A stretch of 64,000 bases of DNA from Synaphobranchus kaupii (GCA_029718625.1 CM056385.1:27788960-27852959); one strand, 5' to 3'; shown: positions 11,466 through 23,654, counted from the stretch's first letter. A program made the numbers and translations. The notes: generated by a model from the letters alone, not told the origin.

Positions 11466-13689
11466 GTAAACATGCGTTGGTTGGGCCAACGTTGGTTAAT
11501 GGTCATTATGGTTGGCGACGGTCACCGTCTCCTGCCAACGTTGGCACACTGTTGGAATGTGACTGTCGCCCAACAGTTAAATATTTCGTCGTGAGCCAAT
11601 ATTGGTACAACGCTGGAATACCACTCTTTCCCAAGAAAGGTAGAAAATGTATTAGAGTCATGGAGACCACGCAAGTTAAAATAGGAAGAATTTATTCACA
11701 GGCAGGTAGGTCATTATCTTAGAATTATGTCAATTACAAAATATAGAAATGAAGAAAAGAAACACAGAGTAAATATCTTACCCGGCCTGCTTCAGCTACA
11801 CACAGATACAGAATACGCACAGTGTAGGAAGTCGGTTGCGATCTTCCTTACCCAAAACACACAATCTGCATGGTGTGGGAGATTGGTTACGATTCTCCCA
11901 GATAGGTTTGTCTCCCTTTCTTTTATGCCAAATCCCGCGTTTGAACCAGGCGGCAGTGCCATAAATTAACCTGGAGGTGTGGTCGAATCTGGAATTTAGA
12001 CCCCCACCTTTTGGGGGTTGTTGAATAGGGAGAGAGTAAAAGGAATTGATTACCAGAGAGGACATTCCAGTGTTATAGTTATTGAAACTATGTTTCACTA
12101 AACTCCATTTGGTATGAAATGTATCTCATTTGATTCCTTGATTTTACCAGATTACATCCATACCAAACAGCTTACCATTATGATTATTATTAAAATATTA
12201 ACAGTCTTATTATGTTGCAGTTGTCATGAAAATTAACCATTTTACATGCAATTCCTGTTACTACTACATAAGACATAATGTAACAATATAAGAATCACAT
12301 GTGCAATGTTTGTAAGTTTTACAGGGTCTGTTGACCATTTAAACTGAGTCTTAACCCAGGAGAGAAGGGGGGTGCGATGACAGAGGTGCCAACATGAGAG
12401 ACGGGAAAGATCACAGATGTATTGTTTTGGCCAGGGGCTTAATGGCCTCTTCTGCCATAAGTGCCCCTAGAACACACAAGCACACCCCTGACCAAACAGT
12501 CCAACTTCCTCTTATCACAGTCCTTTCCAGGTGAGAACAAATGGCCTGAACCCCCCTGAAGGAAGTCCGAAGAGTCTATTGTTTTATCACAAGGCCCTCT
12601 TTGAAGTGTCTTCACAAATGGCAGCCTTTCCCACATTGACTCCCCTCTTACACCAGTCTCGCCTGCAACTATACCTACCCAAGCGTGACATAGTGGACAA
12701 TAGCGTCTATGTGTGATTTCATAAATATATTTCTTCATCACATAAAATTTGTATTTCGTCATAGCAACAAGATAAACACAACAATAGCCCATTTGTATGC
12801 CAAAAAAAGCTGTGAAAAGCCCTGCTCACTCAAATTAAAAATAAACATGTGAAATTATTGTGTAATTACACCACATCATTCCACTATCAATATCTGCTAC
12901 TAAATATTAAATAAATATCCAATCCTACCATTTGTTTTACACATAGAGATGTTCCTTTTCAAATCCAGTGGTCATTTATTGTCTGGGGTAAACCGTGTGA
13001 GAAATAAACAACACTTTATAATGCTATTACACTATCTGAAACTCCGATGTGTAATACCCCCCATGTTTTGCTAACCCGTCTCATTCATTCCAGTTCATTC
13101 TGGTTTCTCTGATGATTATTTTATCCAATGTAGCACATTATTACCTTAGCAACAGTGTTTGCAATGTCTTAATGGATGCTTTGAACAATAAATTACAGCT
13201 GGGCGTAACATAATTTCTAGTTTTTTCAGTTTAGTTTTACGCAAACAACTTTAGAATGTACATTCACTCACCAAGGCATAATAGTTGTTTCCTGTTATTT
13301 TCGCAAGTTTTTACTAATTTACTAACTCTTCAGCAAGGCAAGAGAAAATCCTCTCCTGCTTTCACAGATTTTGGGAGTGGTTGTCCCATATGTTCAATAT
13401 TGTTATTTTCGCATTTTGAGTGCATTTCACATACTGTCGTGTAAGTGTTCATAGGTGACTCAGTCAGGTTTTATGTTTGATTTGCCCTGAAGCTAGAACA
13501 TTTGCCAGCATTTTCCTGATGGTGGAATATTATTTTATTGTAGTCTTATTGTACATAATATACACTGTGTGGCATAGTATCTCCCTGGGCAATACTTGAC
13601 ATTCAGGGAATGGAAAATACTCATTAAAATTTACATTTACATATATGTGGTAGATGAATGTAAAAGTTTCCTTGAAGTGAGTATGAATG
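11466..13689. other. Non-genic stretch right of the tandem array
   Basis: I recognise no exon here. The first ~170 bp (11464-11640) are rich in inverted ggttgggccaacgttgg-like motifs, related in style to MITEs that begin cccagata. 11700-12350 contains short inverted motifs (gtcggttgcgatcttcc and ttggttacgattctcc) and could be part of a retroelement, but nothing is diagnostic. 12440-12720 gives only weak open frames. A short piece of this (ctatacctacccaagcgtgac, near 12670) recurs near 63200. Confidence 0.5.
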
Positions 13690-14140
13690 TGTATATGCTT
13701 TATAATGGACACAAACTATTTTATTCATTTTATGACAGGTGTTTAGACCCATAGACCCATTTATCTCCCTATACTGATGAAAAGTATTCCCCACTTGACA
13801 GTGATGCAAAAGTGAGTTTTATGAGCCAAAACAGTTGATTTGTAGTTACATATATCATTGTTTTATGATTTACAGCAGTGCACAATTTATCCATTTTGGA
13901 TACATTTGGAGATGCTAAGGGACAGCAGGGTACACTGCCTATATTTTGTGGTATTCCAATTTGTGGCACTTTATTTTGACCTAAATTATGAAAAAACAAC
14001 ATATTGATACACCTGTCTTGTTTCATTTAAGTCATGTTCCAAGTCTCTGTGATGCTCACATCTGGAGTTATAAAGCCTTAAATAGAACACCCCCTAAATA
14101 GGTGAAAATTGACCAAATTTGGCATCTGTGCAAAGGGGTT
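13690..14140. repeat. Dispersed repeat, copy 1 of 2
   Basis: Direct homologue of 22970-23590. It shares taatggacaca-type sequence, ttttatgatttacagcagtg, ccattttggatacattt and the closing aattgaccaaatttggcatct. It is unidentified and has no coding capacity. The copy at 22970 has an extra internal segment. It ends next to a piece of the palindromic core (14143-14200) that also occurs in the Tc1-type MITEs further right. Confidence 0.75.
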
Positions 14141-14360
14141 AATCTAGACCCTCCCCCCCAGTTCCCATAGAGATCCATTCAAATGCAGAGGTTATAGTGT
14201 TTCTCTTAATATAATTAATCACTGTAATATAACAGCTAATTACCTTGTTGCATGTATATATTCTACAAGTGTGTCAATATATACATGTGATTTATATTGA
14301 ATTTGCAGAGAGAAAAGTTGACTGCATATGTCAGGACATATGGTGAAAAGACTCACTTAC

Positions 14361-14450
14361 CTCAAAGACATCTTTATTGAATGGAGCATCATCAAATATG
14401 GGCCGATTATCATTGGCATCATCAAGAATTACAATCAAAGTTTTTCTAAC
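14361..14450 (-). CDS. Cadherin-type exon (calcium-binding linker)
   Basis: On the minus strand this 90-bp exon encodes 30 residues including DDANDNRPIF, the DxNDNxPxF calcium-binding signature at the boundary between two extracellular cadherin repeats. It then runs on to PFNKDVFE, the usual start of the next repeat. It is preceded by an AG at 14451-14452 and followed by a strong donor (gtaagtgag) at 14359-14360. It joins in phase 0 to the exon at 14553-14606 across a 102-bp intron. Such proteins are single-pass adhesion receptors. No neighbouring exons were found in the window, so this may be a gene fragment or part of a gene whose other exons lie to the left. I cannot assign the family member. 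Confidence 0.72.
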
Positions 14451-14552
14451 CTTTTATGAGATAAGCAAAGTTAAGGAAATGAGATTAAAAACATTTCAAT
14501 GTATTTCAATATTGCAAGACACGTATTGGCACATATTCCTATTTATACTTAC

Positions 14553-14606
14553 AGCATCATTCATTCCATCAGAAACTGATAATTCCACATTAAAGGTTAC
14601 TTTTTC
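14553..14606 (-). CDS. Cadherin-type exon (end of a cadherin repeat)
   Basis: A 54-bp minus-strand exon encoding 18 residues ending VELSVSDGMNDA, the typical last strands of a cadherin repeat (V-x-V-x-D-G). The acceptor is excellent (a T-rich tract then gtag at 14607-14610) and the donor is gtaagtat. Joined to the downstream exon it gives ...SDGMNDAVRKTLIVILDDA, a continuous cadherin repeat end plus linker. Very small exons of this kind occur in cadherin-related and protocadherin-15/cadherin-23-like genes. It could be real or a relic; no stop or frameshift is visible. Confidence 0.7.
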
Positions 14607-14639
14607 CTACAAGAAAAAAACAAAACATGGCCAAATTTT

Positions 14640-15279
<640 letters not shown>

Positions 15280-15380
15280 TGTTCATGTTCATGTTCAATT
15301 TGCATCTGCTATTTTTAACAAAATAAAGTTTGGTTTATAAAAAATAAAGGACTTTTTACCTTTTTTCTAACATAGATATA

Positions 15381-15687
15381 CAGATCCTTCCCAAAAAATT
15401 TGAATATCATGGAAAAGTTTTGTTTTTTTCCATAATTCCATTCAAAAAGTGAAACTTTCATAGATTATAGATTCATTAGACACAAAGTGAAATATTTCTA
15501 GCCTTTATTTGTTTCATTTTTCATAATTTTGGGTTACAGCTCCAGAAAACCCCAAAAACAGTATTTCAAGAAATTAGAATAGTGTGTCGAAAATCAGCAT
15601 TTACTTCAGTTATTTCAGAGAATGAATGTTTTAGACTGAGTGTCACACTATCATCTAATTTACTCAAAACACCTGCAAAGTTTATCT
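15381..15687 (+). mobile_element. Tc1-type element, left-end fragment
   Basis: The left ~307 bp of the same Tc1 family as 17950-18869, starting cagatcc after a TA at 15379-15380. It matches that element up to tttatct and then changes at 15688 into the inverted large repeat (unit-1 equivalent 1722). The transposase and the right end are missing. There is no TA at the break, so this is a rearrangement point and not an insertion end. Confidence 0.85.
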
Positions 15688-17949
15688 GATTATTTTGAGT
15701 AAGTTCACTCGTAAAATACAACACTGCATAACTTCCAATTTAAACAGTCATAATTTACAATTACAGTAGGTATGGATGTTGAGTTTTTTCACACCTATGA
15801 ATAAATTTACCTTGACTCGACTGCATGGACTTCTTGTCTGGAGCAAGATGCTTTATTAATTCTTTCTCATAAGCCACTATCAGTCTAGCTCACTAAATAT
15901 GATGATAGATATGTTTGCTTTTCATGACTGTCCCTCGGATTTATATAACTAGGTTAGTAATCAAGTTTACGATGATCCACTTTAGTTAACAGCAGCAATA
16001 GCTAGCTTTCTGCCTTGGCTGTTTTCCTTTTGTATTTTTCTGTGTGCTGGTGAAAGGTAGTATCTGTCATATCAGGTGTTATTCCAGATGTCAAAATATT
16101 TCAGATTTATAAGTACATGTGGTCATATGTAAGTACATACTGGCTATAGAAAGTTTACACATCCTTTCATAAATATGCACAGTGAAAATGGTGACATTAA
16201 ATCCCCCCATGATGTTTAATTAGTGTTTGAAGTTGGCCATCTCATATCCTTGTATATCACATAGTACTACCACATTTTGACTACAAGATGGTGGTCATTT
16301 CAGGGTAGGAGGCGTACAGAAACAGTTGTTCAACTGAATGCACATTGCATCTTCAACAACATGCACATTGAATACACTTTCACATGCATCCACCACATAC
16401 AATTACTACAGAAAGTTGTTAACATCTCTGTTTTCATTTAGGCCTACATAATTTATGTGAATAGATATTGGTGATTTTAAACATGTTTCAACCTCTCTTT
16501 TTCACTCCAGCTTTTCTGCAGCCCCGCAAGCAATTGTCGCCCCAGTTTATCTGTGTGTAAACCCAGTGCGTACGGTCGGGAGTGTGCCGGTGTCCCAGGT
16601 GCGGTGGTATGTATATTTTATGTCTCAGACTCAGGTCCCAGGGCCTCGGTGTCACGACTTTGGGCTGGTTCATATTTCAACACTTGTGAATTGTAGCATC
16701 AAAATCCATGTCATGAACTCGGCCTGTTACAGGTCTCAAGACTTTATGGCAGATACAAGTCTTAAGGCCTCAGAGTGCGGCCAGCAGCTGCAACAAGCCT
16801 TAAGACCGCCTGGAATCTGCCCTGGGTGGATCCATGACCCAAAACCTCTGAAATCAGTGCCGTCCTAAGAACTCTGTGTTGCTCATATGCTCGACCTAAG
16901 TCCCAAGACATTTGTCATTCAGCCTAGTGTGTGTACCAGTACCATGTCCTGAAATCCAATCCATAGGTACGCTGCCCAGCACCAAGGCATATGCATAAGG
17001 GAAACACTGTGGGCGTCTAACAGATGAGCTGACCATGCGGAGGGGAAGCAGGAAGTCCCCAGACAGAGGAGCTGTGTAAGTATGAGTTTTGCTTTCTTTT
17101 TGTTTTTATGCACCACATTTGGTGTAGATTAGTGTATTACTATTTACAGTCTTACATACTTCTATGCAATCAAATCAATTTGTTTTAACTAAAACAAACT
17201 AATTTGATTATAGTTGTATGTGATACTGTCTGTAGTAATGCACTAATGGAGGGTGGGGCCTGGCCGAATTCTCAACTTTTTCGCCTTACAGCCAAAAAGT
17301 TTGTGCTCCAAAAAAGTTGCATAAGCCCTGCATTGTGCTCCCAACTTTCAGGGGGGGGCCACAACCGCCACTTCCCCATTCACACCACATTCATACCACA
17401 TTCATACAACTCCCCCACCCTTGGGGACCACCACATTCATACAACACTCCAACCCTTGGGGACCACCATATTCATACAACTCCCCCACCCTTGGGGACCA
17501 CCAACATTGCTCAGGTGTGGCACTCAGGGAATCAAACCAGCAACCTCTACCCACGTGAAGTGCGGTCCAACCTCCTACGCCACGGAATCCTTCACATTTG
17601 TGGTTTGTTTTTCTACAAACTTAAATGGCACAATGGTACAATGGTACAACGTACAAAAGTTGTGCAAACCTGAATGAGGATTGAACCCCAGACCTTGGCG
17701 TTGCTAAACCAGAACCATTCCTTTCAGCCACTGTAACTTACACTTCTTTGTTGGGTTTTCCTGCAGTGAATTCATGAAGATGCAAAAAGAGAGGAGAAAG
17801 AACATTCAAAAAGCCTGTCCCTTCTGTTGTTTTTTATACCTTTATGTACCTTTACATTACATTACATTACAGGCATTTAGGAGACACTCTTATCCAGAGC
17901 GACTTATACAACTTCTTATTACATTTATCCATTTATACAGCTGGATATA

Positions 17950-18869
17950 CAGATACAGACTTTCCAAAAAATTAGAATATCATGGAAAAGTTTTTTTTCC
18001 CCATAATTCCATTCAAAAAGTGAAACTTTCATAGATTATAGATTCATTACACACAAAGTGAAATATTTCTAGCCTTTATTTGTTTCATTTTTCATAATTT
18101 TGGCTTACAGCTCCAGAAAACCCCAAAAACAGTATTTCAAGAAATTAGAATAGTGTGTCGAAAATCAGAATTTACTTCAGTTATTTCAGAGAATGAATGT
18201 TTTAGACTGAGTGTCACACTATCATCTAATTTACTCAAAACACCTGCAAAGTTTATCTCAGTTTGGTTCAGTATGGGGAAGACTGCAGACTTGACAATTG
18301 GCCAGAAGACCATCATTGACACCCTCCAGAAGATGGGTAAGCCACAAAAGGTCATTGCTAAGGAGGCTGGCTGTTCACAGAGTGCAGTGTCCAAGCATAT
18401 CAATAGAAAGTTTAGTGGAAGGGAAAAATGTGGCAGGAGAAGGTACACAAGCAAAAGAGATGACCGTAGGCTTCAGCGGATTGTCAAGCAAAGACGATTC
18501 CAAAATTTGGCGGAGATGCAGAGGGAGTGGACTGAGGCTGGAGTCAGTGCTTCAAAAACCACCACGTACAGACGTATCCGGGACATGGGCTACAACTGTC
18601 GGATTCCTCGAGTCAAGCCACTCCACTCATTCTCTGAAATAACTGAAGTAAATGCTGATTTTCGACACACTATTCTAATTTCTTGAAATACTGTTTTGGG
18701 GGTTTTCTGGAGCTGTAAGCCAAAATTATGAAAAATGAAACAAATAAAGGCTAGAAATATTTCACTTTGTGTGTAATGAATCTATAATCTATGAAAGTTT
18801 CATTTTTTGAATGGAATTATGGAAAAAAAAAACTTTTCCATGATATTCTAATTTTTTGGAAAGGATCTG
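17950..18869 (+). mobile_element. Non-autonomous Tc1-type element with long TIRs
   Basis: A 920-bp element flanked by the TA target duplication (17948-17949 and 18870-18871). Terminal inverted repeats of roughly 230-250 bp begin cagat and contain the motif ttccaaaaaattagaatat. Between them lies only the 5' third of a Tc1 transposase gene; the catalytic part is deleted. The same architecture, with the same internal deletion point, occurs at 46095-47025, so this is a transposing deletion derivative that must be mobilised in trans. Confidence 0.9.
18273..18686 (+). CDS. Tc1 transposase DNA-binding domain, catalytic domain deleted
   Basis: An open frame of 137 codons from ATG 18273 (in the element's usual start context). 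Residues about 1-55 form the first helix-turn-helix (IAKEAGCSQSAVSKHI), then a basic GRRR linker, and residues about 70-116 form the second paired-like HTH ending RIPRVKPL. After that the normal transposase would enter the DDE domain. Here the frame runs directly into the right inverted repeat and gains about 20 residues encoded by it. No D, D or E catalytic residue remains, so it cannot cut DNA. Such a protein could still bind the TIRs, but I see no evidence that it is expressed. The copy at 46415 is frameshifted. Confidence 0.7.
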   Translation: MGKTADLTIGQKTIIDTLQKMGKPQKVIAKEAGCSQSAVSKHINRKFSGREKCGRRRYTSKRDDRRLQRIVKQRRFQNLAEMQREWTEAGVSASKTTTYRRIRDMGYNCRIPRVKPLHSFSEITEVNADFRHTILIS

Positions 18870-19261
18870 TATACTGAAGCGATTCAGGTTAAGTACCTTG
18901 CTCAAGGGTACAACGACAGTGTCCTATCTGAGAATCGAACCTGCAACCTATCGTTACAAGGCCAGCTCCTTAACCATTATACTACACTGTACCTATGTAA
19001 ACAGACATACTTACAAAGCATTTGCATGGCATGTTGACACATATATTTATATACACAAAACATTGTGTTAGCACATAAAAAGCATTGAGAGTAAACGGTG
19101 TCAATCAAAATATGCACACATTCACAGATGTGCAATAGTAGATGAAATGCATTATGCGTAGTCAATTAGTTAGAATAGCTCCCTCTGGTGGACATGAATA
19201 ATTAATAATCTCTGGTTGACATGGACAATTTGGCTCCATCTGGTGGACATGAATAATTAAT

Positions 19262-19722
19262 AATAATAATGCCTGGCATTTATATAGTGTCTTTTTCACA
19301 CTCAAAGCACTTTACAATGATGAGGGGGAGACTCGCCTCAACCACCACCAATGTACAGCACTCACCTGGATGATGCAACGGCTGCCATTTTGCACCAGTA
19401 TGCTCACCAGACGGAGAGGGAGAGAACAAATTGTTGCCAATTAAACTGGGGGACGATTAGGTAGCAGATGGAAAAAGCAAGGTTGGGAATTTAGCCAGGG
19501 CTTTGGGGAAACCCCCAATCTTTGCAAGAAGTGCCATTCTGAATTGGGGTTTATTTGACCAAAGGGAAGATAGTCCCCTAGTTGCCCATGAACACCACTT
19601 CCAGCAGCAACTTAGTTTTCCCAGGAGGTCTCCCATTCAAGTATTAACCAAGACCACACCTGCTTAGCTTCAGCCATTCAGCAGGAGCAGATTGCATGGT
19701 GGTATGGCTGCTGATAAAATAC
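19262..19722 (-). mobile_element. 5S rRNA-derived SINE with LINE-like tail
   Basis: On the minus strand it starts cagcagccataccacca at 19722, carries the 5S landmarks gctaagcagg and ggttaatacttgaatggga, and continues through a body that includes agtgctttgagtgtg. It ends in a (att)n tract at 19262-19275 with the L2-like words tatataaatgcc. This is the fuller relative of 4455-4640. It is not a functional 5S gene. Confidence 0.82.
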
Positions 19723-19923
19723 CTTTTCATTTTATAATACACAAACTACACTGTGGGCAATCTGAAATATTTAATGAGAATGTGCATGCATGTTAGCTAA
19801 CCATATGAACATAATGAACACAAAGAAGACAAGGAGGCAAATTATAAACCAACAGCATAACATATGTAAGCTATTTGTGAAAACTTTGTTTCATTTAATG
19901 GGGGATTTTGAAGGACACATTTT

Positions 19924-20101
19924 TCAGGGTTGCCAGATTTCAGAAATATTTTCTTTAAAAATTCCCCCAAATGGGGGATTTTGGGGAGTTTTTTCCCCTC
20001 ACATGGGGGATTTTACGATCTGGCGTCCCTGGGTTTTCTTTTCGGGTAGGCCAGGTTTGCCTTCCAAATCTAGCCAGATTTAAGCATCTGGCAACCCTGA
20101 A
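19924..20101. mobile_element. hAT-like MITE (cagggttgccagat ends)
   Basis: The ends are inverted repeats: cagggttgccagattt at the left and its reverse complement, atctggcaaccctg, at the right. The interior has repeated cccccaaatggggga-type words. It is short and non-coding. The termini resemble hAT-type MITEs. A related truncated piece is at 4100-4245 in the large repeat. Confidence 0.65.
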
Positions 20102-20149
20102 AAAGAATTTCTGATTCTGACTATGTATTTTATAGATTTAGAAAGAAGG

Positions 20150-20505
20150 CCAATTCTACTGTGTACCTGGTTGACTCCTTTTTAGGGGACAAAGTGTAAC
20201 CAAAAGTAGACAGGCATATTTTTGAGGAATTCTTAATTTTATAAATAAGGATATTCCCTACTTTGCTTATTTATTTCAACAAAATGACTTACTCTAGAAA
20301 TAGCATCTTTAAAAGATGTTTAAAAAGATGCCCATTTTAGAATAAAATAAATAAATCATAAGTAAATGTACAAAACAGGGAATATCCTTGTTTTTTAAAA
20401 ATAAAGAATTCCTCAAAAATATGCCTATCTACTTTTGATTACGCATTTAATGTGTCCCCTAAAAAGGAGCAAACCAGGTGTACAGTGGAATTTGCCTTGT
20501 TGCTA
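20150..20505. mobile_element. Fold-back MITE
   Basis: The two arms are long reverse complements: ctgtgtacctggttgactcc then tttttaggggaca at the left, and the matching tgtcccctaaaaagga then gcaaaccaggtgtacagtgg at the right. Internal arms (ggatattccctactttg and its counterpart) continue the hairpin, leaving a short AT-rich loop near 20300. No coding sequence. Confidence 0.82.
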
Positions 20506-21552
20506 TATACATAAAATACCATACTGTTGCATTATATTGTGTTGATACTTCTTTCACTGCATCAGCCTATAAATGAAAGTGCTTTTCTATGCTTCAATGG
20601 TGATTAATTGCTCTTGTGCTGTAATATTGTTTTATGCCAGCAGAGGTAGTGTCCCAATGGTTCCACCATCAACTCCAAATGGGATCATCCAAGGCTGTTA
20701 TTTGATTTGAAAACTGCAAATATCAAGGATAAAATATCTAATAGCCAGTGGGTAAGGTCTGACTCGTTACAGGGCACTAGTGACTAGATTTGGCTCCCTG
20801 GTGGACATAAAACGCTTCTGCAACAAAATAATATCTAAAAGCCAGGGTGTAAGGGCTGAACTGAAGCTCTTTCATACACAGGTTAGCCCCCCTCGATTTC
20901 AGGATTGCAGTGAGTTTCTACATTAAATAACATTGAAAACAATAATTGTGAAACCCATCCTTTTAAAATACTGCTACACAAACAGACCAAATGCACGTAA
21001 CATCTTATGCATTCAACTGCCATGGATATTTTCCATTTACCCAATTCCCAACCTATACATTTGCATGTGGAACGCAATTTGCATGAGAGAGAGATGGGTT
21101 GTGTTTGCAATGTAATTTGCAGGGAGAGAGAGAGATATAGAGGAGGAAAGAGAGAGAGGGGGGGAAAGGGAGAGAGAGGGAGAGGGGGGAGAGAGTAGAA
21201 AGGTAGAGAGCGAGGGAGGGGGGGGGGGGAGATTAAAGGAGAAGGAGAAGATGTGTCAGAGAGAGAAATCAATATTATATGATACTGTAGTGAAATAAAA
21301 TGTAAAGAGAAGATAAATTGTTCTCAAGTTCCACTATGAGGAAAAGGTGCTTGGGGATGAGTGGGGGTATTTGCGGGATGTGTGGGGCATTTGGGGGTTC
21401 GCGGGAGTGTTTGGGGGTATTTGGGGGTGAGCAGAGGTGTTTGGGGGTATTTGCTGCGTGACCTAAGGCGGAAATGACAACAAGAGGTTAACCAGGTGCC
21501 TTAGCAGATCATTTCACAATATCGCCACCTATCTCGCCGTATTGATAAAAGC
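20506..21552. other. Non-genic stretch with GA and G-rich tracts
   Basis: No exon recognised. 21088-21236 is an imperfect (GA)n purine tract, the source of basic/acidic open frames on both strands. 21350-21460 is a short repeat of gtatttgggggt-like words with several G runs on the plus strand, which could form G-quadruplexes. Confidence 0.6.
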
Positions 21553-22720
21553 AGAGTGATGGTTTAAGGCTTGTTTGATACGTCAGACCCTTGACGACTT
21601 ACCCCTAGTCTAGACTGCAGCCATCACGTCAGCGTCGCGCTCACGTAAAGACAGCGTTAATGCGTCCCTGAAGCGACTGTCTATACAGCTTCCGTATTGC
21701 CCGCGCATTTTCTTGCGTTCAGGTTGCTGCTTTCAGCAAACTTGGTGCAAAAGTGGTGTGTTTTGACCGCTAGATGATGAACCACAATAAATAATGTTTC
21801 CCCCAGATAATCATATAGGCTCTGATAAAGATATACAATAATAATAACTTTATTTGTATACCACTTTTCAAAACACAATACAGAATCAATAAATAAACCG
21901 GGAGAAAACATGCCATTGGAAATAATGAAAACAAAGAACAAGGTCAGATAATAAGCGAATATGATAAAAGTTTAATGATTACAATGATAAAGTGACAACA
22001 ACCCGAAGTTTGACACGTATTACATGCCTTTTTATTTGGCATGAACCTCGCGTTTTATGCGCGTATTGTCGAAAAAATAGACTTGAAGCGTAAATAAACG
22101 CTTCAGGTCGCTTTACGCTTGTGAGACAGAGCTGAGACGCAAGCCTGCAAGGAGCCGATGCAGACAGCTGCATAGATTAAAATGAGAGTTTCTGTTCCGA
22201 GAGTCGGACGTCTACAAAACGCAGCTAAAATGCGTCTGGTCTAGACTAGGGGTTAGAGCCATTTAGCCAACCATGTGTTCCATACTGTTCCAGTGTAATT
22301 TACAGCTAAATCTAGTCCCACCCCCCAATTCCCATAGAGATCCATTCAAATGCAGAGACGTTATAGTATCGCTTGTAAGAGTACCAGAAAATAAGATATC
22401 AAGAGTCTTTTGATGTTGTTGGGTCACAGACATCAGGAAGTCATGGCATGCAAAGATATGCGACCAAATATAAAAAATTATTACTTTATTCAATATATAA
22501 ATGTAGCGGTACCAATAATTGTGGCCAACGTGGTTTTGTTAAAAATAATTATTTCTTGATGAGGGATTTTTTTTTTCTCATAATAAATGAACGTCAATTA
22601 AAGGTTGGATTTTTTTCATTTTTTCAGTGTGAGATTAAGCTAATTCACCAAAACGGTGAATTTTTTATAACCCTTTTTACCCATCTTTACCAGGGGTACC
22701 AACAAATTTGAGCACGTCTG
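21553..22720. mobile_element. Tc1/mariner-type element with palindromic core, left-truncated
   Basis: The right end reads caaatttgagcacgtctg and abuts TA at 22721. Inside is a core (21553-21601 plus 22256-22470) with the words gagtgatggttt, gatccattcaaatgcagag and gcttgtaagagtacc, shared with elements at 26059, 48855 and 58496. It is split by a Harbinger-like MITE at 21602-22252. The left terminus and most of the left arm are missing, so the element is dead. Confidence 0.7.
21602..22252. mobile_element. PIF/Harbinger-like MITE
   Basis: A 651-bp insertion with terminal inverted repeats cccctagtctagac and gtctagactagggg. It is flanked by a 3-bp TTA duplication (21599-21601 and 22253-22255), the PIF/Harbinger hallmark. 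Removing it restores the palindromic core of the host element (gacttacagcc in sister copies). It contains an L2-type LINE tail (about 21836-21900) and no transposase. Confidence 0.82.
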
Positions 22721-22969
22721 TATATACAGCCAAACATCATGATTAAATAGCCCCCACTGTCCCGAGATGTCCAATGTCATCAACCAGTCCAACACACAAA
22801 CTCTGCCTCGGCGCATCCACGACTTTCCGCCATAGGCTACACGCAGTGTTGCGGTCTCTGTCCACTGTCGAAACGGAGCTCAGCCTTCCCAGTCGCCGCC
22901 TCACTCCTCCCCTGTATTATCTTCTCCTTCCCTGCATGCCTTTTGAAGATTGCAAAGTATGAATGTGTA

Positions 22970-23600
22970 TATACTTTATAATGGACAAAACATATTTTAT
23001 TCATTTTATGACAGGCTTTGGATAGGTTTTTGGACCCATATCCCCCTATACCGATTACAATATAGTAATTCCCACTTGAAAATGATGCAAAAGTGAGTTT
23101 TAAGAGCCGAAATAGTTGATTTGTAGTTGAATATATGATTATTTTATGATTTACAGCAGTGCACAATTTAGCCATTTTGGATACATTTCAAGACACTAAG
23201 GGACAACAGGGTACACAGCCTATATTTTGCAACATAGATCTTTAGTAGTTCTGCATATCAACCCAGATTTTGCACACTTGTGGACATGGAGTCCATGATC
23301 CAGGAAATGTAAAGTTTTACCTGTTTCACATATGTAGATCTTAGTATTTTATTGCAAACTAAAGAAAAACTATTCTTTTTGCATTTTTCCAAAGTTTCTT
23401 TGCATTTGTGGCACTTTATTTAGACCTAAATTATGAAAATAAACTAATCTAAGTTAGTATTGTAAATGGTACAACTGTCTTGTTTAATTTACGTCATTTT
23501 CCAAGTTTCTGTGATGCTCACACCTGGAGTTATAAAGCCTTAAATAGAACACCCCTTAAATAGGTGAGAATTGACCAAATTTGGCATCTGCGCGAAGGGG
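22970..23600. repeat. Dispersed repeat, copy 2 of 2
   Basis: Direct repeat of 13690-14140, with the shared words listed there and an additional ~170-bp segment (about 23230-23400) absent from the first copy. The two copies share both ends, so this may be an unrecognised transposon or an old local duplication. No coding capacity. Confidence 0.72.
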
Positions 23601-23654
23601 TTAAACTGGGCCCAGCAGAGGATGGATCTCTAGCCAGGTTGCTCCAGTGATTTT

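Larger units (their letters stand above)
17860..18996 (-). mobile_element. tRNA-derived SINE split by a Tc1 element
   Basis: On the minus strand the SINE head (agtataatggttaagg near 18975) and B box run into the body up to 18872. The remainder, with the ggataagagtgtctcctaaa tail, continues at 17949-17860. The interruption is exactly the Tc1-type element 17950-18869, flanked by TA on both sides. Joining the two halves restores the sequence seen at 3424-3650. The order of events is SINE first, Tc1 second. Confidence 0.88.
15688..19990 (-). repeat. Inverted, diverged copy of the large repeat
   Basis: Read on the minus strand, this block follows the large repeat, with the same order over its lower part. 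17245-15688 corresponds to unit positions 1-1722, 17853-17245 to 4980-5578, and 19990-19570 to about 4190-4640. It is clearly older than the tandem copies, with many substitutions. It has a SINE at a different place (17860-18996) and lacks both the second arm of the fold-back MITE and the paired tRNA-like modules. It supplies an outgroup for working out which parts of the tandem unit are ancestral. Confidence 0.88.

Noticed and set aside
20883..21272. Ser/Pro/Leu-rich minus-strand frame
   Set aside because: Translation of the GA/TC tract at 21088-21236.
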